Counted from the stretch's first letter, positions 44,115 through 53,182 are shown. The stretch: DNA of 64,000 bases from Bacteroidota bacterium (GCA_023386045.1 JAEWKK010000030.1:248001-312000); one strand, 5' to 3'. Notes: generated from the sequence alone by a model not told the origin. Program-made: numbers and translations.

Positions 44115-44822
44115 ATGGTAGACGTTCAACAACTGGTAGAAATCAGGAAGAGAGCAGGACTAAGCCAGGCAGAATTTGCAGCTAAAATCGGCTACAGTCG
44201 TGAGGTAGTAAGCAAAATCGAAAATAGAAAAATGCCACCCTCCAAATGGTTTCTGAAGGCGGTTGAAAAGTTCCGGAACCAGCATTTTTCATCTGTTTCA
44301 GGAAGTGATGTGATAATTTTAAACAAAATTTCACATGGCTCTGGAAACGTCCCTTCATACCAGGAGCAAAGAAGGAAGCAAAAGTCCATTTCTGAAAACA
44401 TCCTGGTTCCCCTGGTAGGAATCAAGGCACAGGCAGGATACCTGAAAGGTTATGAGCAGACGGATTTCCTGGAAACACTGGATCAGTATTCACTTCCTCC
44501 GGGCGTGAATCCAAAGGGTCTTGAGTGGAGTTATTTTGAAGTGGATGGTGACAGTATGGAACCCAATATTTCTTCAGGTGATATCATATTAACCTCTTTA
44601 CTTCCGCAAGAAGACTGGAATGATGTGAAAGCAGGAATTGTCTATGTGATCTTAACCGATGAACAATTGCTTGTCAAGAGGGTGAATAGGCGAGGACCTA
44701 AAGAATGGATGCTGCTCAGCGACAATCCTTCATATTCACCAATTTCACTTGATTTATCCAAACTAAAGCAGGTCTGGACTTTGAGAAGGCATATCAGGAC
44801 GAAGGTGCCTGCGAGTTCATAG
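44115..44822 (+). CDS. XRE-type repressor with S24 (LexA/CI-like) self-cleavage domain
   Basis: 235 residues. HTH_XRE at residues 5-55 (RKRAGLSQAEFAAKIGYSRE). Linker, then the S24 peptidase fold with a likely cleavage site Ala107-Gly108, nucleophile Ser146 in GDSMEPNISSGD and general base Lys188 in LVKRV. Such proteins repress phage or SOS genes and cut themselves when bound to RecA filaments. Divergent from the five-gene operon with a RecA-core ATPase, so DNA damage probably induces that operon (inference). Confidence 0.88.
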   Translation: MVDVQQLVEIRKRAGLSQAEFAAKIGYSREVVSKIENRKMPPSKWFLKAVEKFRNQHFSSVSGSDVIILNKISHGSGNVPSYQEQRRKQKSISENILVPLVGIKAQAGYLKGYEQTDFLETLDQYSLPPGVNPKGLEWSYFEVDGDSMEPNISSGDIILTSLLPQEDWNDVKAGIVYVILTDEQLLVKRVNRRGPKEWMLLSDNPSYSPISLDLSKLKQVWTLRRHIRTKVPASS

Positions 44823-45045
44823 CAGATGGCGTATGGCATATGGCATATGGCATATGGTTCATAGTTCATGGTTCATAGCAGGGGATATAGCTGATGGCAG
44901 ATGGCATATGGTTCATAGGTCATAGTTCATGGTTCATAGTTCATAAATTGCCATAAGCTATTCCCAATTGGTATTACTTACCATAAGCCATATGCCATAC
45001 GCCATATGCCGAGTACTATGAACTATGAACCATCAACCATGAACT
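44823..45045. repeat. Long palindromic word array, copy 1 (core 44942-44983)
   Basis: It fills the spacer from the S24 stop to the phyH stop. The left arm repeats ATGGCATATGGC words and then GTTCATAGTTCATGGTTCAT; the right arm repeats GCCATATGCC and CTATGAACTATGAACCAT, the reverse complements. Between them is a non-repetitive core, CATAAATTGCCATAAGC...ATTGGTATTACTTACCA. Cores related to this one occur at 46147-46187 and, inverted, at 56798-56834. Confidence 0.8.
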
Positions 45046-45049
45046 CCCC

Positions 45050-45874
45050 CTACACCTCCATCAGGTTTAATGAAGAACCTTTTGCGTCCTGCAATAAATC
45101 CTGGTCATACTTATGGCCTTTCAGGAAAGTATAATCAGGGCGATTAGCAATGTAATCTGTGAAGAGTCGCGCATGCTTATTGTTAGCACTGCAAATTGTA
45201 AATATGGAAAACTTCCTGTGTTCAGGTGGAACTGGTTTTATTTTAGGATGCGTGGCCTTGTGTGTTAATCTCAAATTAAAGATCACAAGGTCACCGGCCT
45301 TGCTGGGAATAGTATACTGGTTGGGCAAATCATTTGTACCACCCACTGGTTTGGTGTTGAATAATTTATTTTTTATGCGGGAAGCAATGGTTGGCCTGGC
45401 TGCAAAGGGGTCGCTGGTATCCCTGTGCGAATTGGGAATAACATCCAGTCCGCCACCATATTCCGGAGAATTATCCTGGAGATACAAAGCGGTAGTCACT
45501 ACCAGGAAATCATCTTCATACTGGAACTTATGTCCGTTTCTTTCCTGGGAAGTGGTGTCCTTATGCCAGCCACCGTATTGCGAATCATGCATAGCCGCAT
45601 CAGGAAGCACAACAAAGTCCTTACCTAAAGCAGAGGAAACGCCTTCTATAAATTTTGGATTCAATAGGATCCATCTTAATTCTTTATACCGGGCGAAGAT
45701 GTCAACATAAACACTTCCGCCTTCCTCGGAGGTCCGGTTCAGGTCACCGTCAAATTTGGATTTTTCAGAAAATATTTTTGATATGATATCACGGGCTTTC
45801 TGTACTTCTTCTGCATTCAATACCTGCGGAATTACTACATATCCCTGTTGTTTTAATAATTCACTGTTTGTCAT
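45050..45874 (-). CDS. Phytanoyl-CoA dioxygenase (PhyH) family oxygenase
   Basis: 274 residues, cupin-type Fe(II)/2-oxoglutarate oxygenase. The iron ligands are visible: His104 and Asp106 in GWHKDT and a distal His205 in LRLTHKATHP. Family members hydroxylate many small molecules, and the substrate cannot be deduced. There is no partner gene; it is bracketed on both sides by copies of the same palindromic array, which is unusual. Confidence 0.88.
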   Translation of the reverse strand: MTNSELLKQQGYVVIPQVLNAEEVQKARDIISKIFSEKSKFDGDLNRTSEEGGSVYVDIFARYKELRWILLNPKFIEGVSSALGKDFVVLPDAAMHDSQYGGWHKDTTSQERNGHKFQYEDDFLVVTTALYLQDNSPEYGGGLDVIPNSHRDTSDPFAARPTIASRIKNKLFNTKPVGGTNDLPNQYTIPSKAGDLVIFNLRLTHKATHPKIKPVPPEHRKFSIFTICSANNKHARLFTDYIANRPDYTFLKGHKYDQDLLQDAKGSSLNLMEV

Positions 45875-45954
45875 ACCTGCTTAGATTTTGGTCTTCGTTT
45901 TAGAATAAATGTAAATAAATGAATTTTTAGCATTCAAAATAAAAATAATTTAAA

Positions 45955-46257
45955 GTTCATGGATCATGGTTCATAGTTCATAGCAGGGCAGATGGCTTAT
46001 GGCAGATGGCATATGGTTCATTATGGAAGGCAGATGGCAGATGGCATATGGTTCATAGTTCATGGTTCATAGCATGGCATATAGCTTTTGGCAGATGGTA
46101 TATAGTTCATAGAAAGTTTATGGCTGATAGCTTATGGTGCATAGTCCATAAATTGCCATAACCTTTTACAGTTGGTATTCCTTACCAGCCATACGCCATA
46201 AGCTATATGCTATTAGCCTTATACCATGAACCATGAACTATGAACCATGAACTATCA
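45955..46257. repeat. Long palindromic word array, copy 2 (core 46147-46187)
   Basis: Same words as copy 1 (GTTCATGGTTCATAG, GGCAGATGGCATATGG) on the left, and CCATACGCCATAAGC and CCATGAACTATGAACCAT on the right. The core CATAAATTGCCATAAC...GTTGGTATTCCTTACCA is in the same orientation as copy 1. Left-arm words are duplicated relative to copy 1. Together with about 80 bases of AT-rich DNA next to phyH it accounts for the whole 45875-46260 spacer; no gene is present. Confidence 0.8.
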
Positions 46258-46270
46258 CCCATCTGCTAAC

Positions 46271-46300
46271 TAAAAACCCCATCCATCAGGACAGGGTTTT
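46271..46300 (-). terminator. Terminator after glutamate dehydrogenase
   Basis: On the minus strand AAAACCCTGTCC and GGATGGGGTTTT pair (small bulge) around a TGAT loop, followed by TTT. It lies about 25 bases past the gdh stop. Confidence 0.7.
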
Positions 46301-46323
46301 CTATTTTGATTTTCCATTTGGTC

Positions 46324-47745
46324 TTATGGGAAGATGCCCAGTTCTGCGTAGCTGGTTCCAACCTTGTTGATGGCAACCACGTAAGCCGCAGTACGCATGT
46401 CAGGAATCTGTGGATTCTTCTTCCATTCTTCCATGATCTCCCTGGTTGCAGTGATCATGGTTTCTTCCAGTCCGCTATGCACCAGGTCTACTTCTTCTGG
46501 TCCGTGCATAATAAATTGTCTTTCCCTGTCGCTGACTTTTTTGCTGGTCAGCTCTTCGATCTGTCCCAGGATATGTCCGTTCAGGTTTTCTGTAAATCTT
46601 TTTTCCAGGCGTCCGTAGCGAACATGGCTCAGGTTCTTCAGCCATTCGAAATAGGAAACCGTAACACCACCTGCATTGAGGTACATGTCAGGAACCACCA
46701 GTGTTCCTTTCTGGATAAACACTTCATCAGCTTCAGGTGTTAAAGGTCCGTTGGCACCTTCACCAATGATCTTGGCTTTTACTCTTGGAGCATTGTCGCC
46801 ATTGATCACATTCTCTAGTGCTGCGGGAATCAGGATGTCGCAATCATATTCCAGAGCATCTGTATTCTTCGCGAAGTTTTGAGCTCCTGAGAAATTCAGG
46901 ATAGAACCCGAAGTTTTGCGGTGCTGGAATACAGCATCGATATCAAGACCATTATCATTCCAGATAGCTCCTTCATATTCCGCAAGTGCAATGATCTTTG
47001 CACCTGCCTGCTGAAAGTATTTGGCAGCATGATAGCCCACATTACCCAGTCCCTGTACAATCACTCTTTTCCCTTCCACTCCGGTAGGCAGTCCTAATTT
47101 TTCCATCACATCAGGCATACTGCACACTTCGCGGATACCAAAAAAGATTCCCATGCCAGTAGCTTCCCTGCGGCCACGCACACCACCCTGTGTCACTGGC
47201 TTTCCGGTAACACAACCTGCTGCATCAATTTCGCCGGGACGAAGGCTGGCATATGTATCAACGATCCATGCCATCTCTCTTTCACCGGTTCCGTAATCTG
47301 GTGCAGGAACATCAGTGCCAGGACCGATAAAATTCTTTTTCACCAGTTCGGCAGTATAACGACGGGTGATCTTTTCCAGTTCGTAAACAGAATATTTTTT
47401 TGGATTGATCTTGATACCACCTTTACCACCACCGAATGGAACATTTACAATAGCGCATTTATAAGTCATGAGGGCTGCGAGGGCCATCACCTCATCCTGG
47501 TTTACTTCTGCTGCGAAACGGATACCACCTTTACATGGTGTTTTATGATGAGAGTGCTGCACACGGTAAGCTTCGATCACTTCAATACGACCATCATCCA
47601 TACGTACGGGAAATTTCATACGGTAAACAGCATTGCATGCTTTGATCTGCTCCAGCACGCCTGGATCCCATCCTGTGTACTTGGCCGCCTTGTCGAAACT
47701 GCTTTCAACCGCGCCGAAAAAACTATAATCTGCAATCGTTGACAT
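46324..47745 (-). CDS. Glutamate dehydrogenase family (Glu/Leu/Phe/Val)
   Basis: 473 residues. The catalytic region reads CKGGIRFA, then YKCAIVNVPFGGGKGGI with the active-site Lys, followed by DVPAPDYGTGEREMAW and a Rossmann domain with VQGLGNVGYHAAKY. This matches glutamate dehydrogenase of the 'small GdhA/RocG' type, linking glutamate and 2-oxoglutarate with NAD(P). Cofactor choice is not resolved. It starts only 6 bases after the CcmD-like gene, so it appears to be the last gene of the cytochrome c maturation row. Confidence 0.9.
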   Translation of the reverse strand: MSTIADYSFFGAVESSFDKAAKYTGWDPGVLEQIKACNAVYRMKFPVRMDDGRIEVIEAYRVQHSHHKTPCKGGIRFAAEVNQDEVMALAALMTYKCAIVNVPFGGGKGGIKINPKKYSVYELEKITRRYTAELVKKNFIGPGTDVPAPDYGTGEREMAWIVDTYASLRPGEIDAAGCVTGKPVTQGGVRGRREATGMGIFFGIREVCSMPDVMEKLGLPTGVEGKRVIVQGLGNVGYHAAKYFQQAGAKIIALAEYEGAIWNDNGLDIDAVFQHRKTSGSILNFSGAQNFAKNTDALEYDCDILIPAALENVINGDNAPRVKAKIIGEGANGPLTPEADEVFIQKGTLVVPDMYLNAGGVTVSYFEWLKNLSHVRYGRLEKRFTENLNGHILGQIEELTSKKVSDRERQFIMHGPEEVDLVHSGLEETMITATREIMEEWKKNPQIPDMRTAAYVVAINKVGTSYAELGIFP

Positions 47746-47751
47746 GAGATA

Positions 47752-47988
47752 TTATTTAGTTGTGAATTGATGACTTCTTGTTTCTTTTTCAAGCTTTGAA
47801 ACTTTTCTGTCCAGCCTGATGAGGTATAAAATAATGCCTGCAAATATGGTGAGAATAACCGCAACCACTACATATATTTTTCCATTGGAACGCATGGTAT
47901 CAGCCATCTCAACTTTACCATTGCCCTGGGCTTTCAGCAATAAGGAAAAGAAGAGGAAACCAAGCAGGAAGAAGCTTTTTCTCATCAT
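47752..47988 (-). CDS. CcmD-like small membrane protein
   Basis: 78 residues: signal-like N-terminus (FFLLGFLFFSLLLKAQ), a short loop, one membrane helix (IYVVVAVILTIFAGIILYLI), then a charged tail with RLDRKVSKLE. The position directly after ccmC and the helix-plus-RLDRK pattern fit CcmD, which helps release haem-loaded CcmE. The Bacteroidetes form is longer at the N-terminus than the proteobacterial one. ATG 47988 overlaps the ccmC stop by one base. Confidence 0.7.
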   Translation of the reverse strand: MMRKSFFLLGFLFFSLLLKAQGNGKVEMADTMRSNGKIYVVVAVILTIFAGIILYLIRLDRKVSKLEKETRSHQFTTK

Positions 47989-48701
47989 TATAAAAGCGTT
48001 TTTTCTTTTAGATTCTGCAATCTGATTTTCAGACTTGTGATCCATACACCCAGCAAGGCCCAACCGATGATAGCCGGATAAAACACAAGCCGCATCTGTG
48101 GTGCCAGGTCTTTGAAGTTTAATGCAGGATTACCGCCTGCACCACCTTCACCTCCCGGATGAAGACTGGGTAATAACCTGGGTATGATCCACATGGAAGG
48201 AAATAAAAATGCAAAAGCAAATATGTTGTAAACAGCACTAATGCGTGCTTTCTTATCCATATCCTGGATTGAATCTCTTAATACCATGTAAGCAAAATAG
48301 ATCAGCAGTCCTATTGCAGCGCCAATGAGCTTGGGTTCTTTTGCTATCTGGCTGAAAGAAGCAGTGGCTGGATCATTGGGATCGGCCCAGGTGTAGGACA
48401 TCCAGATGGCACCTGTTGCATAACCCATCAGTCCGAAAACAATTCCAACAGCAGCATATTGTCTTGAAATGATATCAAACCTTAAATTGTTGGTGCGCAG
48501 GTATTTTACAGCATTCACCACAGATACGGTAAAAAGTATCATCATGGCAAACCACATGCATACATGGAAATAAAGATTGCGGATGGTTTCCTGTAATTGG
48601 GGCAGTCGGGGAACATCATTCTTCCATAATATTCCAAATCCTGCTGTCATGGTATACACCAGTAAAACGATGCTCAGTATTTTCCACCACCATTTTTTCA
48701 T
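47988..48701 (-). CDS. ccmC: Haem exporter/lyase CcmC (CcsA family)
   Basis: 237 residues, six membrane segments. Tryptophan-rich loop in AIWMSYTWADPND, the WWD-type haem-handling site of the family, and conserved His residues (YFHVCMWF and SLHPGGEG). CcmC presents haem to CcmE in the periplasm for cytochrome c maturation. It follows ccmB by 118 bases and overlaps the CcmD-like gene. No ccmA is seen beside ccmB. Confidence 0.88.
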   Translation of the reverse strand: MKKWWWKILSIVLLVYTMTAGFGILWKNDVPRLPQLQETIRNLYFHVCMWFAMMILFTVSVVNAVKYLRTNNLRFDIISRQYAAVGIVFGLMGYATGAIWMSYTWADPNDPATASFSQIAKEPKLIGAAIGLLIYFAYMVLRDSIQDMDKKARISAVYNIFAFAFLFPSMWIIPRLLPSLHPGGEGGAGGNPALNFKDLAPQMRLVFYPAIIGWALLGVWITSLKIRLQNLKEKTLL

Positions 48702-48819
48702 AACAGGGGCTGGAGTTCAGCCATTGATTTTGGTACGGCGCAAAATTAAGGGGTAAAAGTTGATATGTTCATTCAATTGTACCTCAGAATCCTTTTTACT
48801 ATATGATTCTGGTCAGTAA

Positions 48820-49503
48820 TCAATCTTTCCAGAGAAAAGGAAATAGAATGATGGCCAGTAAAATCACCAGCACATCCGAACCTATCAGTAAAAGAATATT
48901 ACTTACAGGCACAGTAACTGAAGACTGGAACACGGTCCCGGAGATCTTCATCAATACAAGCAATTGAGGAATAATGATCGGAAAGCCAAGAATGGCCATG
49001 ATGGCTGCATTTTGCTGGGCTTTCGCTGCAATGGCGGCAAGAAAAGTAAATACAAGGCTCAGGCTCCATCCTCCCAGAAACACCATTCCTATGAACAATC
49101 CCGATTTCTGTACCGGGTAACTCATAAATAAAGAAAAAAGCACAAAGCTTAGTGTGCTCATCACCAGCATCAGCACTGTATTGAATAACAATTTGGCCAG
49201 TACAAAATTCTGCGGACCCGAAATGGTCTGGTAATAAAGCATCCTGTTCCTGCTTTCCTGTAAAAAACTTTTAGCTACTGCATTGATGCTGATAAATAGC
49301 TGGATGATCCAGAATAAACCATTCCAGGTTCCAGTGTCAGGGTTTTCAATGGCCATGTATAAAACAAAGATGGTAGCACCTACATAGAGCAACACACCAT
49401 AGAAAGCATATTGCTGCCTGATCTCCAGCAGGAGGTCCTTCCTGAATAGCGTCCATATCTGTTTAAAAGAGTAGATAAAAAGTTTTTTGCGAAAATAGGC
49501 CAT
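48820..49503 (-). CDS. ccmB: CcmB haem ABC-exporter permease
   Basis: 227 residues with six membrane segments and the family N-terminus TLFRKDLLLEIRQQYAFYGVLLY. Conserved SINAVAKSFLQESRNRMLYY follows. CcmB with the ATPase CcmA drives release of haem from the CcmE-CcmC complex. CcmA is not in this neighbourhood and must be encoded elsewhere. Confidence 0.9.
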   Translation of the reverse strand: MAYFRKKLFIYSFKQIWTLFRKDLLLEIRQQYAFYGVLLYVGATIFVLYMAIENPDTGTWNGLFWIIQLFISINAVAKSFLQESRNRMLYYQTISGPQNFVLAKLLFNTVLMLVMSTLSFVLFSLFMSYPVQKSGLFIGMVFLGGWSLSLVFTFLAAIAAKAQQNAAIMAILGFPIIIPQLLVLMKISGTVFQSSVTVPVSNILLLIGSDVLVILLAIILFPFLWKD

Positions 49504-49553
49504 TCATTTCCAAGGCCGGCAGCAAGTCTTTATTTTGCAGCATAAACCAGTAT

Positions 49554-50426
49554 ATGAGAATTTCAAAAATCTTTTCAATTCCTGCAATCCTGTTCCTGAT
49601 TTTAATGCTGCCATCCTGCTCCACTACAAAAAATGATGGTACTGTTCTGAGGTTCAATCTTCAGAAGGGTAAAGCCTATGCTTACCAGATGAGCATAGAC
49701 ATGGAGAATGATATGAATGGTCAGAAACTGAATTCAGCCATGAATTTTGATTATGATGTTGAGGTAGTAGATGAAAAAGATTCTGTAAAAACACTCCGCG
49801 CTACTTATAAAAGAGTGGTGATGAAAATGAATTTGCCCAACGCAAGCATTGATCTGGATACAGACAGACCCATGAAAGATTCAGTTCTTGATCTGAAGAC
49901 AAATCCTTTAGCCGTGATGGAGCATATGTTTTATGCTGTCGTGAATAAAAGCTTTACCATGACCGTAGATCCTGAAGGAAAAGTAACCTCTGTTACCGGA
50001 ATGAAAGAAATGGGTGATGCCATTCTCGGCTCCATGAAAGTAAATGAAAATGAAAAAGCGATCGTTGAGCAATCCTTCAATTCCCAGTTCAACGAAGAGA
50101 CCATGAAGGAATCCTTCTCACAGGCCTTTCATCTTTTTCCCAACAAAGCTGTCAAGGTAGGAGATACCTGGGATAAGGCCATGAATTTTGGCGGGATGAT
50201 GGCAGCTTCCATGAAGACCACTTATACAGTAAAAGAGATCAAAGACAACAAGGTTACGCTGGATGTGAATTCCACCATGGAAATGAACAATAACAAAGGT
50301 GTTCAAACAGGTACCATGATCATCGATCAGCCAACAGGGCTTGTGCTGGAAGGCAACCTGCAACAACAAACAGAAGGAGTGTTGAAAGGCACTACCAAAG
50401 TGCAGATCAAAGGCAGGGAAAAATAA
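49554..50426 (+). CDS. DUF6263-like lipoprotein
   Basis: 290 residues with a lipoprotein signal (LILMLPSCST). The mature protein is a series of beta-strands (VLRFNLQKGKAYAYQMSIDM, then DVEVVDEK, TMTVDPEGKVTSV and KVGDTWDKAMNFGG), consistent with the DUF6263 family of Bacteroidetes surface or periplasmic lipoproteins. Function unknown. It is divergent from ccmB, with a TATTTTGC element at 49531-49538 about 15 bases before the ATG. Confidence 0.8.
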   Translation: MRISKIFSIPAILFLILMLPSCSTTKNDGTVLRFNLQKGKAYAYQMSIDMENDMNGQKLNSAMNFDYDVEVVDEKDSVKTLRATYKRVVMKMNLPNASIDLDTDRPMKDSVLDLKTNPLAVMEHMFYAVVNKSFTMTVDPEGKVTSVTGMKEMGDAILGSMKVNENEKAIVEQSFNSQFNEETMKESFSQAFHLFPNKAVKVGDTWDKAMNFGGMMAASMKTTYTVKEIKDNKVTLDVNSTMEMNNNKGVQTGTMIIDQPTGLVLEGNLQQQTEGVLKGTTKVQIKGREK

Positions 50427-50445
50427 TTTTCTGAATTAGCTGATC

Positions 50446-51024
50446 TTATTCCAGGGCGCCATCGAGTCCGAAACAGGTACGGCACCTGGGTTCATACGCA
50501 TTCTTGGCACCCAGCATGATCTGTTCTTCATTAGGAATGATGCGATAGGAATAATTGGCAATATTGCCGCACTTCACACAGATCGCATGAAGCTTGGTGA
50601 CAAAATCAGCTTTGGCCATCAGGAAGGGCATTTGTCCGAAAGGATTTCCCATGTAATCCATATCAAGTCCTGCTACAATAACCCTTACACCGCGTTTGGC
50701 CAGTTCATCACAAACATTGGCGATCTGGTCATCAAAGAATTGGGCTTCGTCAAGGCCAATCACATCCACATCCTGGGCCATCAGCAAAATGGTCTGTGAA
50801 TTATCTATTGGTGTAGAATGAATATAATTTTCATCATGAGAAACGATCTTCACTTCATCATAGCGTACATCAATAGCAGGCTTGAAGATTTCCACTTTCA
50901 GGTTGGCAATTTTTACCCTTTTAAGTCTGCGGATCAGTTCTTCCGTTTTGCCGGAGAACATGGAACCACAGATCACTTCAATCCATCCACGGCGTTCTCC
51001 TGTTATGTTTGGTTCGATAAACAT
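50446..51024 (-). CDS. tdk: Thymidine kinase
   Basis: 192 residues, type II (tetrameric) thymidine kinase for salvage of thymidine. P-loop GSMFSGKT at 20-27, VIGLDEAQFFDD as the Walker B/lid region, and a zinc ribbon with CVKCG and CRTCFG near the C-terminus. It ends 20 bases from the convergent lipoprotein gene. Confidence 0.95.
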   Translation of the reverse strand: MFIEPNITGERRGWIEVICGSMFSGKTEELIRRLKRVKIANLKVEIFKPAIDVRYDEVKIVSHDENYIHSTPIDNSQTILLMAQDVDVIGLDEAQFFDDQIANVCDELAKRGVRVIVAGLDMDYMGNPFGQMPFLMAKADFVTKLHAICVKCGNIANYSYRIIPNEEQIMLGAKNAYEPRCRTCFGLDGALE

Positions 51025-51149
51025 TTGAGAAAATAGCTTGTTTTAAATATCTATTTAGAAACTGTTAGTAATTTTAGGCACATCTTTTCGTTAAAGAAAA
51101 AGAATACATCAATTTCCTATTCGTAAAACAGCGAAAGTACCATAAACAA

Positions 51150-51893
51150 ATGGAAAGAATTCAGGCTCTTATTGACAGGTTGTACCAGCAAAAAACTGAT
51201 AACAGCAATGCGGCGCAACTGCTTCTGACCGTAGAACTCCTTCGTTCTGAACTGATGCAATTAAGGCAAAAAAACGGAACACTGGGTACCGCAAAAGTGG
51301 CAGTTACTTTACCCGTGAACATGAATTTTTCTGAAGAAGAAATCAGGACTGCTACTGCTGAAGTCAGGGAAGCCGTAAAACAGGAGCCCCCGGTAGAAAT
51401 CAAAAAGCCGGTTGCAGAACCAGTTCAAGCTCCCAGTCCTTATGAATTGCGCAAACCACTGGTAGAAGAGAAAAAAGAAAGCATTCCTCAATTCAGCCAG
51501 GAACAAATCAATCCTGCTTTCAGTCATTCAGAAGAAATACCTACCCTGCAATTGGGACGTAAAGAACTGCATGAAGTGATCGCTGAAAAAAAAGAATCAC
51601 TCAACGACAGGTTGAAACAGGAAAAAAAAGAGCTGGCTCACAAACTCAAGGATTCACCCATTAAAGATCTTCGCAAGGCCATTGGTATCAACGACCGTTT
51701 TACCTTTATCAATGAACTTTTCCGTGGTGATGAAGCTTCTTATGAAAGGAGCATCAAAACCATCAACAGCTTCAATATTTATTCAGAAGCTGAATTCTGG
51801 ATGAACCGCGAACTGAAACTTAAAATGAACTGGAATGAAGACCAGGAAAACGTACAGCATTTTTATGATCTGGTAAGAAGACGTTTTTCCTGA
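51150..51893 (+). CDS. Bacteroidetes conserved hypothetical protein
   Basis: 247 residues. N-terminal short coiled coil (LIDRLYQQK and LLTVELLRSELMQLRQ), a long Pro/Glu/Lys-rich disordered middle (about 75-155), and a conserved-looking C-terminal domain IGINDRFTFINELFRGDEAS and ending in a Phe-rich helix. The C-terminal INDRF.F.NELF pattern recurs in Bacteroidetes proteins of unknown role. No membrane or signal segment. Its end overlaps the convergent kdtA by 31 bases. Confidence 0.75.
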   Translation: MERIQALIDRLYQQKTDNSNAAQLLLTVELLRSELMQLRQKNGTLGTAKVAVTLPVNMNFSEEEIRTATAEVREAVKQEPPVEIKKPVAEPVQAPSPYELRKPLVEEKKESIPQFSQEQINPAFSHSEEIPTLQLGRKELHEVIAEKKESLNDRLKQEKKELAHKLKDSPIKDLRKAIGINDRFTFINELFRGDEASYERSIKTINSFNIYSEAEFWMNRELKLKMNWNEDQENVQHFYDLVRRRFS

Positions 51894-53182
51894 ATGTAGC
51901 GGAGCAATTTTTCACTGGCTCCGGTATTCTCATTTACATAGGCTGCAGCTGCAGCTCCTGAACTGTTCAACAACATTGGGTCATCAAGCAGATGATCCAA
52001 TTTTTTTATGAGCTCCTTAGAATCTGAAACAGTAAAACCAGCTCCAACTGCTAACAGGTCCCTGGCCTCTCTGAACTTCTGATAATTCGGACCAAAAATC
52101 ACCGGCTTGCCATAGACGGCTGCTTCGAGCGTATTGTGAATGCCACTGCTATTGAAACCTCCTCCTATATAACTGATGGTAGCGTAATGATAAAGACGCG
52201 AAAGCATACCAATATTATCAATGATCAAAACCCTGGCTGAGGCGAGTTTCTTTTTTATATCAGCTACCTGTTGCTCATTGATCTTGTCCCAAACGCCAGT
52301 ATTATTTGCAATACTTCCTGAAAGAAATCCTTTGACGGATGAATAGGTAAAGCTGCCCGGGAATAATTCCTGTATCGATTTGATATGAGACGTAGTGATC
52401 TCGTGCGGCGCAATGATCATCTTGGCCTTGTTTAGCTTCATAAAAGAAGCCAGTATCTTTTCATCATCTGGCCAGGTGCTTCCTGCAATGATCACCTGTG
52501 ATCCGTTGATGAAATCAGGTATCACTTCCAGTTCTGTAAATTGCGAAGCGATCTTTTTAACGCGGTCAAATCTTGTATCACCACTCACCGAGCAATGTTC
52601 AATTCCATTTTGCTTCAGCAGGTTTTGTGAAGCTTCATCCTGCACAAACAAATGCCTGAATAAAAAAAGTATCTGCCTGAAAAATTTGCCATAACTCTTA
52701 AAGAAAACAGCATCCTTCCTGAAGATGGCAGAAACCAGTAGAACGGGTATATGATGAAAAGCAGCAGCATTCAAATGATGAAACCAGTATTCATATTTTA
52801 CAAATACAACCAGCCTGGGATGAACTATTTCGATGAATTTTTTGGCATTCGCAGGAGTATCTGCAGGGAGATAAGTAATATGATCATCCTGTGAATATTT
52901 CTTTCCAACCTTATATCCTGAAGGAGAAAAAAAACTCACCAGTATTTTGAAACCAGGGTAGGATTGCTTTAATGCCTCAATTACTGGTTTGCCCTGTTCA
53001 AATTCCCCGGCAGAGGCACAATGTACCCAAATCACCTGGTCTTGCGGCCCTATCGCTGTTTGCAGCTCGGCGAAAAGGTTTTTTCTTCCCTTTATCCATT
53101 CTGCTGCCTTGGGATTCCAAAGCGAAGCGATCCGGATACCCAGCTTGTATAAACTGATGAAAAGATTATAAATAAAAACCAC
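51863..53182 (-). CDS. kdtA: 3-deoxy-D-manno-octulosonic acid (Kdo) transferase
   Basis: 439 residues, GT30 family. Adds Kdo from CMP-Kdo to lipid A precursor at the inner membrane. Seen: one N-terminal anchor helix, VIWVHCASAGEFEQGKPVIEAL with the catalytic acidic area, VFVKYEYW, VIIAGSTWPDDE and the nucleotide-binding end IGGGFNSSGIHNTLEAAVYG. Only GTG fits as a start, since no in-frame ATG gives the family MxFxYN terminus. Confidence 0.93.
   Translation of the reverse strand: MVFIYNLFISLYKLGIRIASLWNPKAAEWIKGRKNLFAELQTAIGPQDQVIWVHCASAGEFEQGKPVIEALKQSYPGFKILVSFFSPSGYKVGKKYSQDDHITYLPADTPANAKKFIEIVHPRLVVFVKYEYWFHHLNAAAFHHIPVLLVSAIFRKDAVFFKSYGKFFRQILFLFRHLFVQDEASQNLLKQNGIEHCSVSGDTRFDRVKKIASQFTELEVIPDFINGSQVIIAGSTWPDDEKILASFMKLNKAKMIIAPHEITTSHIKSIQELFPGSFTYSSVKGFLSGSIANNTGVWDKINEQQVADIKKKLASARVLIIDNIGMLSRLYHYATISYIGGGFNSSGIHNTLEAAVYGKPVIFGPNYQKFREARDLLAVGAGFTVSDSKELIKKLDHLLDDPMLLNSSGAAAAAYVNENTGASEKLLRYIQEKRLLTRS

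Noticed and set aside
41408..44822. Complete prophage
   Set aside because: No integrase, terminase, portal, capsid, tail or lysis gene, and no duplicated tRNA end as an attachment site.
44823..45045. CRISPR-like array
   Set aside because: Words are short, degenerate and continuous without spacers, mirrored into a palindrome, and there are no cas genes.
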